From Paraburkholderia ginsengiterrae (GTDB lineage: Bacteria > Pseudomonadota > Gammaproteobacteria > Burkholderiales > Burkholderiaceae): 53,478 nt of DNA. The notes under the pieces were generated by a model. It did not search any database and was not told where the DNA came from. It saw only the letters and a program-made list of their open reading frames with translations. Location: positions 1 through 53,478 of the forward strand of contig NZ_LXKA01000337.1 in the NCBI RefSeq assembly GCF_001645125.1, in the 5' to 3' direction. This document shows positions 1-8,393 of the stretch, piece after piece. A program made the translations under genes and the position numbers. Each line of letters opens with the position of its first letter. Position 1 is the first letter of the stretch.

Positions 1-134
1 CCTGAGACGGACAACGACTGCATCACGTATCAGGACTACAAGCTCACCGGCACGACGCCGGACGCCTGCCCGTCCGGCGTCGTGCCGGTGAGCTTGTAGT
101 CCTGATACGTGATGCAGTCGTTGTCCGTCTCAGG
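1..134. repeat. Fold-back inverted repeat at the window start
   Basis: Bases 1-64 are the exact reverse complement of bases 71-134, leaving a six-base loop (CCTGCC, 65-70). The repeat lies inside a coding sequence read on the minus strand, and the protein stays coherent only on the 71-440 side. Bases 1-64 therefore look like a copied-back strand rather than genuine flanking DNA. A fold-back assembly or library artefact at a contig end is the simplest explanation. A real cruciform at this spot is less likely because it would destroy the gene. Confidence 0.9.
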
Positions 135-440
135 CGTCGGCGCCTGACCGCTGATCATCGAGATGTAGTTGTCGAGGCTCACGTGCCCCGTGCCGTAGTA
201 CTGCTGCACCATCGCACCCTGCGAGGCGAGCGTCTGCGAAAGATACGGTGCCTTGCTGTTGGCGCCGAAGGTGGTCGTGTAGTTTTCGTTTTCGAGCGTG
301 ATGACGAAAACGTGTCTGATCTGCTGCTGTCCGGTCAGTTTCACCGACGAGGACGACGAGCCGCATGCTGCGACGATCAGACCGAGTAGGGCCGCGCAAA
401 CGACCATGAGAATTGCACGCAACCCGCTGCGTTGTGACAT
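36..440 (-). CDS. Phosphoesterase/acid phosphatase-family lipoprotein, N-terminal part only
   Basis: The protein starts at base 440 with a basic residue, a hydrophobic segment and a lipobox ending in A-A-C at about residues 24-26, followed by a serine run. It is therefore probably an exported lipoprotein. The segment HVFVITLENENYTTTFG and the later G-x-x-SLDNYI stretch match the start of the phosphoesterase family (PF04185, which includes phospholipase C and acid phosphatases). In that family the E-N pair belongs to the metal/active site. The family is normally several hundred residues long, and here the gene runs into the fold-back repeat, so everything below about base 65 is not genuine reading frame. 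Function beyond the family is not readable. Confidence 0.7.
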   Translation of the reverse strand: MSQRSGLRAILMVVCAALLGLIVAACGSSSSSVKLTGQQQIRHVFVITLENENYTTTFGANSKAPYLSQTLASQGAMVQQYYGTGHVSLDNYISMISGQAPTPETDNDCITYQDYKLTGTTPDGQASGVVPVSL

Positions 441-586
441 GAAAAGCCCCTATGTATTGGCGTTTTTAATGGGGCCGAACTCTATGCAGCGCGTATGACG
501 TCGCCGTGAATGACGCCACATTCCGACAATATATCGGTCATCCCACACGGCATATAAGACCATCCGCAGCGGACAACCTCGCGCCG

Positions 587-1552
587 TTATTCGGTATAGC
601 GGCGATGCAGGGCAGCTGCCACTTCCGACATGCGAGTACGCAACTCGGGCGGCGCCAGTACTTCCGCCTCGGTACCGAAACGCAGTAATTCCGCGCAAGC
701 CTGCCGCACCGAACCGACTGGCAACACCACCGTGCGCCAGCCGTCCACGGGATCCGGCTCGCCGATGCGCGCCGCCGAGCGCGCGAACGGCGACGTGAAG
801 GCCTCGAGCATCTGCATGCCCCACGGCGAGAGACGCAGCGTCGCTTCGTTCGCGTGCATCTCCTCGGACAGACGCTGCGTGCTGTCCTCCCAGTACGCGG
901 CAAGGTCGAATGCAGGTGGCCGTTCAAACGTTTCGTCGAGCAGGCTCAATTCGAGAATGCGCGAAATGCGGTAGATGCGAACGTCGGGGCACACGCGCCC
1001 GACTACGTACCAAGCCCCGCTTTTCAGCACGATGCCGAGCGGCTCGATGCGGCGAAACTTCTCCGCCTTCCAGCTCTGATAGCGAATCTGCAGCGGATGC
1101 TGCTCCCACACGGCTCGGGCGATCAGCGGCAGATGCTCAGGCTGATCCGCTTCGGAAAACCACGCCGGCGCGTCCAGATGGAAACGCGAGCGCATACGCT
1201 CCGCGGTCGCGCGCAACTCGACCGGCAGCGCGGCCAGCAACTTGGTCTGCGCACCGGCCATGACCGCGCCTAAACCGAGCGCCTGCATCGGCCCTGGCAG
1301 GCCGCCGAGAAACAGCGCTTCCGCCTCCTGTGAGGACAGCCCATTCAGCCGCGTGCGATAGCCGTCGAGCAGACGATAGCCGCCGTCCGCACCGCGCTCG
1401 CTATGAACCGGGACGCCGGCGGCGCTCAAGGCGTCGATGTCGCGATAAATGGTACGCAACGACACCGCGCATTCGTCGGCCAGCAGCTGCGCGGTCACCC
1501 GGCCGCGTGCCTGCAGCGTCATCAGGATGGAAAGAAGGCGGCTCGCTCTCAT
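587..1552 (-). CDS. YafY-type transcriptional regulator with WYL domain
   Basis: This is a DeoR-like HTH_11 domain (about residues 5-60, with the AQLLADECAVSLRTIYRDI recognition region) followed by a WYL domain ending near residue 320. The layout and length (about 321 residues) are those of YafY/YobV regulators, which bind DNA and sense a ligand through WYL. I chose the ATG at 1552, which gives the usual MRASRLL start. An in-frame ATG at 1570 exists, but it lies inside the palindrome of the intergenic region. The gene is divergent from the glutathione S-transferase, a common arrangement in which the regulator controls its neighbour. The ligand is unknown. Confidence 0.88.
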   Translation of the reverse strand: MRASRLLSILMTLQARGRVTAQLLADECAVSLRTIYRDIDALSAAGVPVHSERGADGGYRLLDGYRTRLNGLSSQEAEALFLGGLPGPMQALGLGAVMAGAQTKLLAALPVELRATAERMRSRFHLDAPAWFSEADQPEHLPLIARAVWEQHPLQIRYQSWKAEKFRRIEPLGIVLKSGAWYVVGRVCPDVRIYRISRILELSLLDETFERPPAFDLAAYWEDSTQRLSEEMHANEATLRLSPWGMQMLEAFTSPFARSAARIGEPDPVDGWRTVVLPVGSVRQACAELLRFGTEAEVLAPPELRTRMSEVAAALHRRYTE

Positions 1553-1567
1553 GCCGACAAGTGTAGT

Positions 1568-1594
1568 CATACCTGACACAAACTGACAGGTATG
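1568..1594. promoter_or_regulatory. Palindromic operator between the WYL regulator and the GST gene
   Basis: CATACCTG (1568-1575) is repeated inverted as CAGGTATG (1587-1594) with an 11-base spacer. It lies in the 126-base divergent region, touching the 5' end of the regulator gene. Its position fits autoregulation by the WYL protein. Binding is inferred. Confidence 0.55.
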
Positions 1595-1678
1595 CAGGCA
1601 TAGGATGAACGTGTCTCCGGCGCGCTGCTCACCGCCGCCGGTTCTCTTCCACCATGCTCTTTCCGGAAGGTTTCAGCC

Positions 1679-2326
1679 ATGTCGACAGACCGCACGATCA
1701 CGCTGTTCCACTCGCCCCAATGCCGCTCCGTCAGTGTCCTCACGTTGCTCGAAGAACTCGGCGCGCCGTATGAGTTGAAAGTGCTGAACATGAAGGCGGG
1801 CGAGCAGCGCAAGGCCCCCTATCTCGCCATCAATCCGCTTGGCAAGGTGCCGGCGATTCTTCATGGCGATGCGCTGGTGACCGAACAGGTCGCCATCTTC
1901 ATCTATCTCGCGGACCTGTTTCCCGAGGCGCGCCTCGCTCCTGCGCTCGGCGACGCGTCGCGTGGGCCGTATCTGCGGTGGCTGGTGTACTACGCGGCGT
2001 GTTACGAGCCGGCGCTGGTCGACAAGGCGATGAAGCGCGATCCGGCGCCGCCCTCCACTTCACCCTACGGCGACTTCGATTCAATGATCGGGACGTTGAC
2101 GAGCCAGTTGCAGCCCGCGCCTTACCTGCTCGGAGCGACGATGTCGGCGGCGGACGTGTTGTGGGGCATCGCCCTGCATTGGGGGATGATGTTCAAGCTG
2201 GTGCCCGAGACCCCTATCCTGTGCCAGTACGCCGAACGCATTTGCTCGCGGCCGAGCTTCGTGAATGTGAGCGAGCGCGACGTCGCGCTGGCGGCGGAGC
2301 ACGCAGCGGCGCTCAAAGGCGCTTGA
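1679..2326 (+). CDS. Glutathione S-transferase family protein
   Basis: This 215-residue protein has the bacterial GST plan. A thioredoxin-fold N-terminal domain (about residues 5-82) starts with TLFHSPQCRSVSVL, includes the cis-proline segment NPLGKVPAIL and the [ED]-S/Q glutathione-contact region around LVTEQVAIFIYLAD. An all-helical C-terminal domain follows. Such enzymes conjugate glutathione to electrophiles or reduce mixed disulfides in the cytoplasm. The ribosome site GGAAGG lies about ten bases before the ATG. It is divergent from the WYL regulator and probably controlled by it. The substrate cannot be told. Confidence 0.9.
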   Translation: MSTDRTITLFHSPQCRSVSVLTLLEELGAPYELKVLNMKAGEQRKAPYLAINPLGKVPAILHGDALVTEQVAIFIYLADLFPEARLAPALGDASRGPYLRWLVYYAACYEPALVDKAMKRDPAPPSTSPYGDFDSMIGTLTSQLQPAPYLLGATMSAADVLWGIALHWGMMFKLVPETPILCQYAERICSRPSFVNVSERDVALAAEHAAALKGA

Positions 2327-2490
2327 CGATTCCGACGGCCGCCGGTTGCATCGCCGTCAGGGTCGCCGGCCGAATCCACGCAGATTTGAGACAATGGACG
2401 CCGCCCGCGCATGTCTTCGCAGGACGCGATCAGGCGTAGGCTTTCCCTTTCGTGCCGCTGGCGACTTATTGAACAAGAGATGCTTCAGGT

Positions 2491-2748
2491 ATGAGCAAGA
2501 CCGTATTTATTCCGAGCGTCCCCGCGACGTCGGAAGACGATTTTGAAATTTCGGCCGGCTCGAAACTCGCCGGCTACCGGCGTTTCTTCGGGCTGTTGAA
2601 AGTGGTTCGCACCACCGACGGCCGCGTGCTGTTTCCGTTCGACGGCGCACCGGAACTCGGGCCGTATGCGACCAAGCTGGAAGCAATCGCGGCCGCGCAG
2701 GTGTATGGCGAACATATTGTCACCAGCGACCTCGCGCGGCCTGCATAG
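2491..2748 (+). CDS. Small DUF6723-like protein
   Basis: This 85-residue cytoplasmic protein has no signal or membrane segment. The core reads YRRFFGLLKVVRTTDGR, then LFPFDGAPELGPY, then an alanine-rich helix ending in AAAQVYGEHIV. This is the pattern I recall for the Burkholderia-restricted family DUF6723, so the family name is from memory. Its function is unknown. It is the last gene on the left before the transposition operon and may mark the left flank of the inserted region. Confidence 0.7.
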   Translation: MSKTVFIPSVPATSEDDFEISAGSKLAGYRRFFGLLKVVRTTDGRVLFPFDGAPELGPYATKLEAIAAAQVYGEHIVTSDLARPA

Positions 2749-2907
2749 CAGAATTAGATGCGTTTACAGAACCCGGGTTTCAGGCCACATCGACAAAACA
2801 CGATGTGCAATCAACACCTTACGGAAAGCGTAAACGCTTCTGGACACATGCAAGTCGCCCGAATTCGCACGAGAATGATGTCAAGCTGATTTCTCCCGGC
2901 ACCAGAG
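2749..2907. other. Intergenic boundary between chromosomal genes and the Tn7-like operon
   Basis: This 159-base gap is where the left end of the element would be expected. It contains a seven-base inverted repeat, CACATCG (2786-2792) with CGATGTG (2801-2807), and the small palindrome AGCG-TAAA-CGCT near 2828. I saw no clear TGT...ACA terminal repeat shared with the right side and no target duplication, so no end is called. Confidence 0.35.
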
Positions 2908-3441
2908 TTAGAAGCGTTTGCGCGCCGTCCCGCTTGGCTTCGGCGCTTTTCTGTACAACGTCGGGCAGTCACGGACCATCTCTCTCAACTGCGCAGCGGT
3001 ACGTGGCAATTTTCTCGAGGTCGGGAACACCGATAGCGGGCGCGTGTGAACAAGCCACTCGTCGAATTTCGCACAGAAGTCGTCCAAGCCGTCGTTCGTC
3101 GGTGCGTGCTGACGCCGCGACGGCTGCAAAGCATCAAGGATGGCCATCGCGCGATTCACCGATATATGCAGAGCGGCAACGACTGGACCAATCTGCATGT
3201 CCATTCGCTCGCTGAACGTATCCGGGTCAAGTTCATCGTCCCAAACCGTGACGGTAATCCGGTCATTCATCAAGTTATCGTCGAGGTCGTCCCAGTCTCC
3301 GTAGCCGCACAACTGGGCGAAGACGTTTCTAGCGCGAATCCTTGACAATCGTCGTGCGCCCGCAATCATCCTGAGCCGTAGTGCCATCTCGTGGGCGTAG
3401 CGTTTTGATGGGGGAAAGAAAACAGCGTCCCAACCGTTCAT
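2908..3441 (-). CDS. Unknown protein, last gene of the transposition operon
   Basis: A 177-residue protein starts at 3441 with a good AGGAG site seven bases upstream, 68 bases after the TnsB stop. It is probably co-transcribed with the transposition genes. The N-terminal 60 residues (helices around RRLSRIRARNVFAQLCGYGDWDDL, here split: RRLSRIRARN and VFAQLCGYGDWDDL) resemble the short helical module with a G-[FY]-x-DW-x-x-L ending found at the start of several uncharacterised proteins. The rest is helical and ends basic. I do not recognise a catalytic motif. It could be an accessory transposition factor or a passenger. Confidence 0.6.
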   Translation of the reverse strand: MNGWDAVFFPPSKRYAHEMALRLRMIAGARRLSRIRARNVFAQLCGYGDWDDLDDNLMNDRITVTVWDDELDPDTFSERMDMQIGPVVAALHISVNRAMAILDALQPSRRQHAPTNDGLDDFCAKFDEWLVHTRPLSVFPTSRKLPRTAAQLREMVRDCPTLYRKAPKPSGTARKRF

Positions 3442-3509
3442 AATTTGCTCCTAAAAGAGCCGGCAATACCCGTGCGGGCGAGCCGGCCCATGACCTTTCC
3501 TCGCGAGTG

Positions 3510-5882
3510 CTAGTGGAGATGAGTCTCACCGACGCCCCGGCTACGCGCTAGCTTCTTTTCACGAATTCTTGCCGCGTATGCTTGGTCAGCCGCAGTTGAC
3601 TTCGATGTTTCCGTAGGCATGGGCGCGACAAGCTGCTTGGTGTCAATGCCAGCAGCAGCGGCCTCCTTATCGCCCCATTTGCGGTCAAACTGTGCCGTGG
3701 CCCGCGCCTTGGCGTCAGATATCGAGGTCCCCTCGAGCTCAATAACGTCGCCGTTTGCCTGCAAGACCTGCTCGCGCGCTGTAATCAGTTCATCTTGCTC
3801 AACCGTCACGCGGTCACGGCTCGCTCGCCTTCTACTATCGGCCGTAGGTTTCAGCATGGAGGTAGCTTCTAGCGTCATGTCGAGCTCTGCCCAAGACATT
3901 TGGCGGATACGCATCGCATCCGCCTCAATTAACTTCAGGAGGCCTTCCTCCCGATTGGGCATCTTCCAGATAAGGCAGTGAGGACTTCCTTCCAAACGCT
4001 TGACGGAAACGATAAGTGGACGACGCTGCTCTTTTGGAATCTTCACGTGGTTGTTCCAGAGTGTCACCAGGTCCGCTGACGTATACCGAACCTTGCGCTT
4101 GAAATAGACCAATCCTCGGCGGACCTTATATTTCTTCCAAGGCACGAACCTGGCGAGTACGTCCCTTTCCGTCCATTCCCTCCGTGCGTCACCTCGCCGC
4201 TTCAACTGCGATGCCTCAAAGTTTTGCGCCGGTGTGCCTTCCCAACCCTCTTTCATAGCGGCGTAGCCACGCAGATACGACCTGTCCGCGGTAAGGTTGT
4301 GGTGCTGCATGGCCTTGTAAATTAGCGTTTCGAGCTGCCGTATCGATACACCGCGCGCTCTTCTGGCGCGTCTGCGCTCTTCCTGTTGGACCTTGTCATG
4401 CTTCCGGTTATGGCCGCTGGCTTCCTCCTCGCAGAACTGCACCATCAGCGAGTTCAAGTTCTCTCCTACCGGTTTGTAATCTCCTCGTCCTGGTGGCGCC
4501 AGTTCGTACGAGAGCCTCATCTCCCCGCAGGCGACCTGAACGTTTTCCTTCGCTGGTCCCGCGCCATTGTCGACAAACACTCCATCGATGTTTCCGTGTA
4601 CGAGCCCATCACTCGACTCAAGCCCCAACTCCTTTGCCCGCTCAGCCTTGCTTAAAAAACATGAGGCGATGCATCTGCGATAAGCAACCGCGCTCTCACC
4701 TCTCAACACAATTTCCGCGGCTAGTACTGCATGAGTATTGCGGGACACCGCAAATATCACCTTCACTTGAGTGGTCTTCCACTTGTTCCTGACTTTCACT
4801 CTGATGAAAATTTTTGGGGTGAAGCCGTCAACGTCGACAATCTCAATTTTTCCTTGAGTGTAGTCAGTGGCCGTACCCACTCGAGCACCGTAATATTGTT
4901 CATGAATCACTGTCCGATTTCGAACTGCCACCAGGTCATGCTCTACTATCAAGCGCCTCGAGTGGTAACGGAAAGTGTCAACCGTCGGAATCTCGCGCTC
5001 GTCAACGTCCGCGTAGTGCTCAAGACAAAGCTTGGCGTAAGTCCTCCCTAGGCTGAAGCGCTTGTTGGCCCAGTAGCGTGTCAGCACATCGACGAACTTC
5101 TTCTCGTCATCGAGATTCGTTGGCGGACGCCTGTATTTGACGGGCTTCCCAGTGACTTCGCTTCGTCTTTTGGCTCGTTCCTCCTCATCAGATAGTCGGC
5201 CCGGTTTGATTTTCAACGTCCCCACCCGCGTCCTTATGCGCCCACCTTTCTCGTTGTGTTGCGCCAACATGGCGCCGTTTGCACCTCCGAAATGGCAAAA
5301 CTGATGGAAGAGCTTCCTTATGTGCGACTCCCAACCGTGCGGTTTACCGAGCGAATCCCGGACAAAGCGCTGCGCTTCGAGTCGCGCCTGAGTGTTCACG
5401 ACCACATCGTCGTTGAACATCATGTCCTCTTCCTGGCCCTTTCCCCCAACGTCCAGGGAGCAAAATGCTTGCACGATTCGCCGGCGCCGTGCGTGGCCGT
5501 TAAGCCCCTTCTTTAGTTCTTTTGGGAGTTCAGTGAGCGGCTTCGTCATGTATTCGGGCACTACGGATTCGTCCGCGCGCCTGATGTCCTTCAAGGGCGA
5601 GTCAGGCGCGTCGGCGGACCACACATACCACTCTCCCGGCCCCATCGGGGCGCCATTGGGGACGAGCTTAAGCACATGAAGCTGTCTGTCGACCGCATTC
5701 CAGCAAATTGCCCGATAACGCACATTCTCGCCATCGCGAAACCGCTTCAGCATCGCAAATCGAAACAGACCTTTGGGCCACTCTTCCTGCGGTTGCTGAA
5801 GTCGTACTATCGTCGCAGCGTCCGCCGCACGCGGCTTCAACCTAGATACCGGCGTGAGCTTTTCAGCTTTGGACTGGCTCAT
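3510..5882 (-). CDS. tnsB: TnsB-like DDE transposase
   Basis: This 790-residue protein has the Mu/Tn7 transposase plan: N-terminal DNA-binding helices (about 30-310), an rve/RNase H catalytic core (about 333-500), and a C-terminal beta-barrel and tail. The catalytic triad is visible as D340 (in TATDYTQGK), D438 (in VFVDNGAG) and E474 (in KPVGENLNSL), so the enzyme looks intact. In Tn7, TnsB binds the transposon ends and makes the 3' cuts and joins. It starts in an ATGA overlap with the TnsA stop, as expected for a coupled pair. The tail (AARIREKKLARSRG) is basic. The stop is TAG at 3510. Confidence 0.9.
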   Translation of the reverse strand: MSQSKAEKLTPVSRLKPRAADAATIVRLQQPQEEWPKGLFRFAMLKRFRDGENVRYRAICWNAVDRQLHVLKLVPNGAPMGPGEWYVWSADAPDSPLKDIRRADESVVPEYMTKPLTELPKELKKGLNGHARRRRIVQAFCSLDVGGKGQEEDMMFNDDVVVNTQARLEAQRFVRDSLGKPHGWESHIRKLFHQFCHFGGANGAMLAQHNEKGGRIRTRVGTLKIKPGRLSDEEERAKRRSEVTGKPVKYRRPPTNLDDEKKFVDVLTRYWANKRFSLGRTYAKLCLEHYADVDEREIPTVDTFRYHSRRLIVEHDLVAVRNRTVIHEQYYGARVGTATDYTQGKIEIVDVDGFTPKIFIRVKVRNKWKTTQVKVIFAVSRNTHAVLAAEIVLRGESAVAYRRCIASCFLSKAERAKELGLESSDGLVHGNIDGVFVDNGAGPAKENVQVACGEMRLSYELAPPGRGDYKPVGENLNSLMVQFCEEEASGHNRKHDKVQQEERRRARRARGVSIRQLETLIYKAMQHHNLTADRSYLRGYAAMKEGWEGTPAQNFEASQLKRRGDARREWTERDVLARFVPWKKYKVRRGLVYFKRKVRYTSADLVTLWNNHVKIPKEQRRPLIVSVKRLEGSPHCLIWKMPNREEGLLKLIEADAMRIRQMSWAELDMTLEATSMLKPTADSRRRASRDRVTVEQDELITAREQVLQANGDVIELEGTSISDAKARATAQFDRKWGDKEAAAAGIDTKQLVAPMPTETSKSTAADQAYAARIREKKLARSRGVGETHLH

Positions 5883-6865
5883 GCTCCTGACCTCGCTTTA
5901 GCGGTGGCCCTCGTACGCCAGCCGCTACGAACGAGATGCAGCCTCAAGTCCGTATCTAGCTCGTAGTTGTGGTCAAGCTGGAGGAAGCCATATGCAACCG
6001 AGGCTGCGAACCTGTGATACGCCTCGTCGAGACCAATGCACATTGTGCGCGAGACACGTTCCATGACCGCGTCCAGGCTACCTCGGCTGCTGCTACGAAT
6101 GACAATTGGCGCAAACTCTTGCGCGGCAACGTAGAGGGACGGAAGGTTTTGCTCGCGCGCGAAAATGAGGACGAGCCTCAGGTTTCCAAATTCCGTCATC
6201 GATATTGCATCACCTCGAATGAGCTCCCAGGTCCATCCTCTTTCTGCCATCGCAGCACGTTCACGCTCCTCGCGGCTGAGTTGCTCGTCTGTTGGCAGAT
6301 AGCTGCCATGCTTTATGGAGATGGCGTGATACTTCAGCTTAAAGTCTGGCGGCTGGACATACGTGACGATGACATCGATTGTCATCAGGTCCGAACGGCG
6401 CATGCGTTCACCTTTCGCCTCAGCGCGCCAATACGCTTGGCGGTTGTAGATGCCGTACTGCTCGCGAAAGTCCCAGACGGCGGGATGCAGTGCGAGCTTC
6501 ACCATCACACGAAACTCGGACATCGACAGCGCCTGGTGCAGTCGGTCCAGCTTGAAACCTGGAATAATCGCGCGCGTGCTTATCAGTGGCGTACGCGCCT
6601 TGAGCAGTGGTGTGTATGCGTCTCCGTGTGGCCATCCAAACGGGTCGTGCGCCGGCAGGACGATTTGGGACGGCGACACGAAAGGCGGCGCCAAATCAAA
6701 GATATGAAATCCTTCCTTCGCTTTGACCGGCACTTCGGGAACGACGCCATCGTCGTACTCGAAGTCAGGATGTCGCCAACGTTGAGCCGCGACGTCGAAA
6801 GGTGAGATGTAAGTATGTGAGTGGCGACCGCGCTCACCCGGGCGGCCAGTTTGACGCAAGACCAT
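5879..6865 (-). CDS. tnsA: TnsA-like endonuclease subunit
   Basis: This 328-residue protein has the restriction-like nuclease core in its middle. E117 (SMSEFRVM), D164 (TIDVIVTY) and K185 (AISIKHGS) line up with the E-D-K metal site of Tn7 TnsA. The typical segment FREQYGIY lies between the first two. In Tn7, TnsA makes the 5' cuts so that the element moves by cut-and-paste. The ATG at 6865 is preceded by AAGGAAA, which overlaps the TAA of the preceding TniQ gene, so this start is preferred over an upstream one at 7000. It has about 100 extra N-terminal residues compared with the short Tn7 protein. Confidence 0.87.
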   Translation of the reverse strand: MVLRQTGRPGERGRHSHTYISPFDVAAQRWRHPDFEYDDGVVPEVPVKAKEGFHIFDLAPPFVSPSQIVLPAHDPFGWPHGDAYTPLLKARTPLISTRAIIPGFKLDRLHQALSMSEFRVMVKLALHPAVWDFREQYGIYNRQAYWRAEAKGERMRRSDLMTIDVIVTYVQPPDFKLKYHAISIKHGSYLPTDEQLSREERERAAMAERGWTWELIRGDAISMTEFGNLRLVLIFAREQNLPSLYVAAQEFAPIVIRSSSRGSLDAVMERVSRTMCIGLDEAYHRFAASVAYGFLQLDHNYELDTDLRLHLVRSGWRTRATAKARSGA

Positions 6866-6875
6866 TTGAATTTCC

Positions 6876-8393
6876 TTAGCTGTTCGCGACGTCGGAAGTC
6901 GACTTGGTTGGCGACCGATGAAAGTGTTGTATGGACCGGGCCCTTGCTGGCCTCTCATACGACGCAATTCGTTCTCTCCACTCCGCAGCGGTCTCCGCAT
7001 TTCGCTTCAGGGCCTCAGGCACACCCACCAGCTTCTCAGCCATACCCTTTCCACTCAGCGCCTTCGGGCGGACGAATCCCCGCTGTAGTACGCGCTGGTC
7101 GATGCGCCCGGGATACCGAGTCCCACGCAAAAATTCCGCCCGCGTATCGATGTACTCGACAAGCATCTCAGCGAGCGCCCGATTTCGAACACCATTCTTA
7201 AGAACCATCGGCACGTCGTAGCCGGCTGCCGCAAGCGAGTCCTCTGTCAAGACGTCATTAGCCGTGGTCGGCAGAAGTCGCATCAGTTGGACGTGGCTCA
7301 ACTCGGGACGCTCGCGCCGAAGTTCGTCGTACTGGGAAGCGTAGCGACTGAACAAGCTCTTGAAGTTCCGGTTGATGTAGCTCTGGTGATACTTCGTCCA
7401 GTCCTTCCGCGGTGCCGTTTTGACAGGATTGCATTGCTCTTCAATGGTTACCAGATTAGGTTTGTTCATAAAGATTTTCTCCACGTGGTCCCAGCTGGCG
7501 TTCAGGGCCCTGAGCATGCTGATTGCTTCAATTGGGTGACGAAGAAACTGTCGACCCTTCAGGATGTTCCCAAACGCTTGACTACGTTCAATTGCGATTC
7601 CAGTGCGCTCGACAACCGGTCGAAGCGAATGTTGCGCGAAGTACTCCTTAGTGGTATTCCAGAAAAACCTACCGCCACGTATGAGTCCATGCCTCATTGC
7701 CGCCTCCGCAATTGCCTGAGCGACGCTGGCATGGTTGAGATGAGGGAGGTAGTCCGGCTCTAGCAGCTTCGATGCGATTCGAGCGACCTCCATTTCTGTT
7801 TCGGCCTGTCTGTCTGAGAGTGATGTGGCCTCGGCAATGGGCTTGAGGCCACAACCGCAGTGATAGCCGGCGTGCAGGACCCGCTCGGGATGCTTCTCGT
7901 AGTCCATACATAGTTCGCACGCTTCATACAGCGGGAGACCGTGAAGTCCGCAAAACAAGTTTCCCGGCAGCAGATGGTCTCGGCGCCAAAATGGGCGACC
8001 GCAGCAACCAATATCCTCTTCGAGACACCGCACGCATCGCAGCAGCCGGTGCCGGGCCCAGCCCGACCGTGGTCCTGCCATTCCCTGTTTGGCTTGTAAG
8101 CCACTGACCGGGTCATCGAGGAAATGCGCCTCGACACAGCGGAAATCTTCTGGCGGGATGAAGCGCGAGGCGAGAGGGGAAAGAGTGTTGTTGGTAAGAA
8201 CATCATCGACAGACCCGACAGTAGTCTCAAGGATTTCTATCACCGGACGCATGCGACTCGGGAGCATCCATGCGCGATTCGGAGAGAGGTTGTGCTTCGC
8301 CACTGTTCGGAGGCGTCGAAGGTACAGCGTGAGCATCTCCCCCTTTGAGATAGAAAGACCCAAGCCGGGCCGATGTAGTCGCCTTAATTTCAT
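6876..8393 (-). CDS. TniQ/TnsD-family target-selection protein (second copy)
   Basis: About 505 residues. The TniQ start appears as SISKGEMLTLYLRRL, followed by zinc-binding pairs CVRC, CGLH and CELC between about residues 137 and 190, with a CGCG further on. In the Tn7 family, TnsD/TniQ proteins recognise the attachment site and recruit TnsC. The reading frame overlaps the upstream TniQ gene by 167 bases in another frame. An internal ATG at 8336 with AAAGGGGG just before it would shorten the overlap, but it would cut the conserved GE-L-Y entry. The long C-terminal half is helical and may hold the specific DNA-binding part. Confidence 0.85.
   Translation of the reverse strand: MKLRRLHRPGLGLSISKGEMLTLYLRRLRTVAKHNLSPNRAWMLPSRMRPVIEILETTVGSVDDVLTNNTLSPLASRFIPPEDFRCVEAHFLDDPVSGLQAKQGMAGPRSGWARHRLLRCVRCLEEDIGCCGRPFWRRDHLLPGNLFCGLHGLPLYEACELCMDYEKHPERVLHAGYHCGCGLKPIAEATSLSDRQAETEMEVARIASKLLEPDYLPHLNHASVAQAIAEAAMRHGLIRGGRFFWNTTKEYFAQHSLRPVVERTGIAIERSQAFGNILKGRQFLRHPIEAISMLRALNASWDHVEKIFMNKPNLVTIEEQCNPVKTAPRKDWTKYHQSYINRNFKSLFSRYASQYDELRRERPELSHVQLMRLLPTTANDVLTEDSLAAAGYDVPMVLKNGVRNRALAEMLVEYIDTRAEFLRGTRYPGRIDQRVLQRGFVRPKALSGKGMAEKLVGVPEALKRNAETAAEWRERIASYERPARARSIQHFHRSPTKSTSDVANS

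Noticed and set aside
5969-6805. Long plus-strand frame of 278 codons opposite TnsA
   Set aside because: It lies wholly over the TnsA coding frame on the other strand, has no family features, and reads as a shadow of it.
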